Source: Burkholderiales bacterium
Lineage (GTDB): Bacteria; Pseudomonadota; Gammaproteobacteria; Burkholderiales; Burkholderiaceae_C
DNA: 51,074 nucleotides
Reading direction: 5' to 3'
Assembly (NCBI GenBank): GCA_011391155.1
Contig: JAABRA010000403.1
Span: forward strand, 1-51,074
In this document: positions 48,556-51,074 of the stretch, piece by piece
Layout: the number at the start of each line of letters is the position of its first letter
Numbering within the stretch: the first letter of the stretch is position 1
Made by a program: the position numbers and the translations under genes
Notes under the pieces: model-generated
The model's database searches: none
What the model was told of the DNA's origin: nothing
What the model saw: the letters and a program-made list of their open reading frames with translations, nothing else

Positions 48556-48783
48556 TCAGGCTTTCTTGAGATAGAAAACGAACTTGCTGTTCTCGCTGGC
48601 CTGTTCAAGCAAGGCATGGCCTGTTTGCTCGGCAAATGCGGCCATGTCGCAGACCGAGCCTGGATCGGTGGAGATGACGCGCAGCACCTGCCCGGACGTC
48701 ATGTCGGCCAGTGCCTTTTTGGTTTTAACGATGGGCAGTGGGCAGGCCAGGCCCGATGCATCAAATTCTTTGTTGAAATCCAT
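48556..48783 (-). CDS. tusA: TusA-family sulfur carrier protein
   Basis: The start at 48783 gives 75 residues. The active-site signature CPLPIVKTKKAL is at residues 14-25, and the CDMAAFAEQTGHALLE helix follows. TusA carries sulfane sulfur as a persulfide on the first Cys and hands it to DsrEFH. It is divergent from the cytochrome gene, with a NarL-like box pair in the gap. Confidence 0.93.
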   Translation of the reverse strand: MDFNKEFDASGLACPLPIVKTKKALADMTSGQVLRVISTDPGSVCDMAAFAEQTGHALLEQASENSKFVFYLKKA

Positions 48784-48909
48784 GTTTTGCTCCATTGGTT
48801 GGCTGGGTTGAGCCGAATGTTTACAGCGGGCCACGGCTCCATTTCCCGAGGGACAGGCGCCATGCTCTCTGCATCGGTGGATTTTTGAATAGGTGCCTCT
48901 TCGCGTCTA

Positions 48910-48947
48910 TCACCGCAAAGGGTGATGATGGCTAGCCCAAATGGGTA
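48910..48947 (+). promoter_or_regulatory. NarL-like box pair between tusA and the cytochrome gene
   Basis: TAGCCCAAATGGGTA at 48933-48947 is identical to the box at 24303-24317. A weaker copy TCACCGCAAAGGGTG lies at 48910-48924, exactly 23 bp upstream, again ending in GGGTG. The 288-bp divergent gap also holds two direct TTGGGTAT repeats (49021-49028 and 49032-49039) spaced 11 bp. No further gene is seen in the gap. Confidence 0.7.
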
Positions 48948-49071
48948 ATGGGGCTTTGTCCGCGCTCGCTGTGCGGCCTGCACCTTCAAATTTTTGGTAA
49001 CGTCTCGGCGGGGATTGGTCTTGGGTATTCTTTGGGTATAGCCTAATTTGTTTTGCACTCTGGAGATCGTG

Positions 49072-49395
49072 ATGAAACCTTCATTCTCTCGCGAGCTGGC
49101 GATTTGGACGCTGCTTGCGCTGCCCGCAGCGGCGCAAGAGCCTGCACTATTTCGGGACGCCGACCTGAAACTGGGTGAAAAGCTCATCGCCGAACACAAT
49201 TGCGTGGCATGCCATCAGCAGAAGGTCGGTGGCGATGGCAGCGCCATCTACAAACCAGCCGGAAAGATCAACACGCCAGGGTTCCTTAGGGGCATGGTCG
49301 AGCAGTGCAATACCGAATTGAATCTTGGCCTGTTCCCGGAGGAGGTCACTGCTGTCGCCGCATTCCTGAATCGCGACCATTACCGATTCCGGTAA
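49072..49395 (+). CDS. small periplasmic cytochrome c
   Basis: The 107-residue protein has a signal peptide (MKPSFSRELAIWTLLALPAAAQ) and one haem site, CVACH, near residue 43. A C-terminal helix ends AVAAFLNRDHYRFR. Its small size fits an electron carrier, perhaps for SoxCD or the Sox system encoded downstream. Two Met residues are in reach as an axial ligand (GMVEQ). It precedes soxR by about 150 bp. Confidence 0.82.
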   Translation: MKPSFSRELAIWTLLALPAAAQEPALFRDADLKLGEKLIAEHNCVACHQQKVGGDGSAIYKPAGKINTPGFLRGMVEQCNTELNLGLFPEEVTAVAAFLNRDHYRFR

Positions 49396-49500
49396 AAATC
49401 CGCCGGGGCCAGATTTTCGCAAGTCCGTCGAGAGCGACTGCCCGCCAATCAGAGATCAACACGATGGCTCGTGGGGTAATCCCTGATTCTGATAGTTTTA

Positions 49501-49534
49501 TTTGCATATATATTTGCAAGTCTGCATATGCAAA
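49501..49534. promoter_or_regulatory. candidate SoxR operator
   Basis: TTTGCATAT (49501-49509) and ATATGCAAA (49526-49534) form a perfect 9-bp inverted repeat around 16 bases that include a further TTTGCA. The dyad is AT-rich and ends 12 bp before the regulator's GTG, as expected for an autoregulated ArsR-type repressor. Confidence 0.7.
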
Positions 49535-49546
49535 CATAAGAAATAA

Positions 49547-49864
49547 GTGAAAAACGAAGAAGCCCAACGACTTGCCGTGTTTCAGCGGGCGGCCGAACTG
49601 TTTGGGCTGCTCTCAACCCCAATCCGGTTGCGCATCATCAGCGAACTGTGCAATTGCGAAAAAAACGTGGGCCAGTTGCTCGAGTCCATCAAAGTGGCCC
49701 AGCCCAACATGTCGCAGCACTTGAACATGCTGTACCGCGCTGGCGTGGTCGCCAAGCGCCGCAATGGGGCCCAGGTTTTTTATCGCATTGCCGACGAGTC
49801 CGCCGCATTGGTGTGCCGCGCGGTTTGTACGCAGGTGGCTGGCGAGCTGGACGGGCAGCTGTGA
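49547..49864 (+). CDS. soxR: ArsR-family repressor of the sox genes
   Basis: The 105-residue protein begins with GTG and has the winged-helix pattern (STPIRLRIISELCNCEKNVGQLLESI, then QPNMSQHLNMLYRAGVVAKRRNGAQVFYRI in outline). Cysteines in ELCNCE and VCRAVC sit in the positions used by the persulfide-sensing SoxR/BigR/SqrR proteins, where disulfide or polysulfide formation relieves repression. It is directly upstream of soxC. Confidence 0.88.
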   Translation: MKNEEAQRLAVFQRAAELFGLLSTPIRLRIISELCNCEKNVGQLLESIKVAQPNMSQHLNMLYRAGVVAKRRNGAQVFYRIADESAALVCRAVCTQVAGELDGQL

Positions 49865-49939
49865 GAGGCGCCAACCGTCCGGCGCCTGGCATTCAAAAAT
49901 TGACAGCAGCCAACTAAGCAACTGATTGAAGGAGCGTGT

Positions 49940-51074
49940 GTGAAGCAACAAGACATCACTTCGGGAAGGGTGCAAAAAGCGCCAGAAAACTTCCTGAGCA
50001 AAGACGGCGTCAAGGCCGTCTTTGCCGAGGCAAGGGGCGGGCGCCGTGATTTCATTCGCAGCGCCTTTGCGGCGGCAGCGGCGGGTGCTGCAGCACCTCT
50101 GGCCCTGGCGCAGGGCAACCCCGTGCCGCTCGAAGGGGGCGATCCTTTCATTCTGGAGCTTCCCGAGCATGCCAAAGGATTGGGCTTGGGCGTCGCGACC
50201 GAGGGCTACGGAAAACCCTCCAAATATGAAACCAATGTCCAACGGCGACAGAGCCCTGGCCTGACCCAGACCACCCAGGCCTCGGTATCGTTTGCGCCCT
50301 TGCAGTCCCTCTTCGGCATCGTCACGCCCAGTGGGCTCCATTTTGAGCGCCACCACCAGGGCTGGTGGGATATCGATCCTTCAAAGCATCGCTTCATGGT
50401 TAACGGCATGGTTCAGGCTCCGAAGGTCTTCACCATGGACGAGATCATGCGTCTGCCTTCAGTATCGCGCTTTCATTTCATCGAATGTGGTGCCAATACC
50501 GCAGTGGAATGGGGCAATGTAGCCGTGCCCACGGTGCAGTACACCCACGGCATGATTTCCTGCAGCGAGTTCACGGGCGTCCCTCTGATCACTCTGCTCG
50601 AGCTCGCTGGCGCAGATCTCAAGAACGCCCGGTTTGTGCTGGCCGAAGGGGGCGAAGGCTCGTCGATGACCCGCACCATACCGATGAGCCTGATCCTGTC
50701 CGGCGAGGTGATCGTCGCCTATGGGCAAAACGGCGAAATGCTGCGCCCGGAGAACGGCTACCCGCTTCGGCTCGTGGTGCCCGGTGTCCAGGGCGTGAGC
50801 TGGGTGAAATACCTGCGCCGCGTCGAAGTGGGCGACAAGCCGTATGCCACCAAGGACGAAGCGATCCACTACATCGACCTCCAGCCGGACGGCATGCATC
50901 GCCAATACACCAATCTGCAGGAATGCAAGAGCGTGGTGACCACGCCATCGGGTGGCCAGGTGCTCCTGGACAAAGGTTTTTACAACATCACCGGCCTGGC
51001 CTGGTCAGGCAAAGGCAAGATCAGGAAGGTTGATGTTTCCGTTGATGGCGGGCGAAATTGGCGCCAGGCTCGTC
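49940..51074 (+). CDS. soxC: SoxC, molybdenum subunit of sulfane dehydrogenase SoxCD (partial)
   Basis: The gene runs off the window. The start is GTG at 49940 with AAGGAG upstream. A Tat signal is visible (GGRRDFIRSAFAAAAAG near residue 35). The sulfite oxidase-type molybdenum domain follows, with the Mo-ligand Cys in FIECGANTAVEW near 186 and the SMTRTIPMSLILSG and GYPLRLVVPGVQG blocks. SoxC with the cytochrome SoxD oxidises the sulfane sulfur bound to SoxYZ. About 378 codons are present. The presence of soxC means the cell can oxidise thiosulfate fully in the periplasm as well. Confidence 0.93.
   Translation, partial: MKQQDITSGRVQKAPENFLSKDGVKAVFAEARGGRRDFIRSAFAAAAAGAAAPLALAQGNPVPLEGGDPFILELPEHAKGLGLGVATEGYGKPSKYETNVQRRQSPGLTQTTQASVSFAPLQSLFGIVTPSGLHFERHHQGWWDIDPSKHRFMVNGMVQAPKVFTMDEIMRLPSVSRFHFIECGANTAVEWGNVAVPTVQYTHGMISCSEFTGVPLITLLELAGADLKNARFVLAEGGEGSSMTRTIPMSLILSGEVIVAYGQNGEMLRPENGYPLRLVVPGVQGVSWVKYLRRVEVGDKPYATKDEAIHYIDLQPDGMHRQYTNLQECKSVVTTPSGGQVLLDKGFYNITGLAWSGKGKIRKVDVSVDGGRNWRQAR

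Overview
The window reads as the lithotrophic core of a high-GC, sulfur-oxidising, probably autotrophic betaproteobacterium. Evidence for this: a class II fructose-bisphosphate aldolase directly after the end of a phosphoglycerate kinase gene, a complete oxidative-type dsr operon (with dsrE, dsrF, dsrH, dsrL, dsrN and dsrR), aprBA with sat, a cytoplasmic molybdenum sulfite oxidase (soeABC), qmoAB-hdrCB, a tusA-dsrE2 sulfur-carrier island, and the start of a sox locus at the right edge. The genus cannot be fixed from the sequence alone; Burkholderiales or a related order is my guess.

Layout. 1-2086: end of pgk, fba, two small unknown genes. 2259-7211 (minus strand): FadL-type porin, carboxymuconolactone decarboxylase-Rieske fusion, universal stress protein, two membrane proteins (one of the TauE/SafE family) and a haem-c DUF3365-like protein. 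7476-8583: two unknown small genes and a phosphoesterase. 8737-14392: qmoA-qmoB-hdrC-hdrB, then a rhodanese. 14443-19390 (minus): a YkgJ-like protein and the sat-aprB-aprA operon. 19526-24159 (minus): soeA-soeB-soeC. 24418-26381 (plus): a soluble NarX/NarL-like two-component pair. 26382-40142 (minus): dsrABEFHCMKLJOPN-dsrR-cobA. 40454-45874 (plus, divergent from dsrA): nine tightly packed genes, mostly of unknown role, including a Cas6/Cmx6-like protein, a cysteine-less DsrC paralogue, a TauD-like dioxygenase and a ferredoxin reductase with an HTH-like N terminus. 45916-48783 (minus): YeeE/YedE transporter, DUF302-like periplasmic protein, DsrE2, TusA. 49072 to the end (plus): small cytochrome c, ArsR-type SoxR, and soxC running off the window.

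How it works together. Sulfane sulfur imported or formed in the periplasm is passed along TusA/DsrE2, DsrEFH and DsrC to DsrAB, which releases sulfite in the cytoplasm. DsrMKJOP and DsrL handle the electrons. Sulfite then has two routes: direct oxidation by SoeABC, or the AMP-dependent route by AprBA and Sat, with QmoAB-HdrCB as the probable electron acceptor of AprBA. CobA and DsrN supply the siroheme amide of DsrAB.

The strongest new signals are: (1) a shared 15-bp NarL-like box (TAGCCCAAATGGGTA and near copies) in front of dsrA, the soe/two-component region, the tusA/cytochrome region and the 7.4-kb region, three of them with a second weaker box exactly 23 bp upstream; (2) a repeated hairpin element placed between paired subunit genes (hdrC|hdrB, aprB|aprA, dsrA|dsrB), always in the sense orientation; (3) an in-frame DsrN-DsrC fusion; (4) a Cas6/Cmx6-like gene inside a dsr-divergent operon with no CRISPR array in sight. 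No tRNA, rRNA, insertion sequence or CRISPR array was seen.
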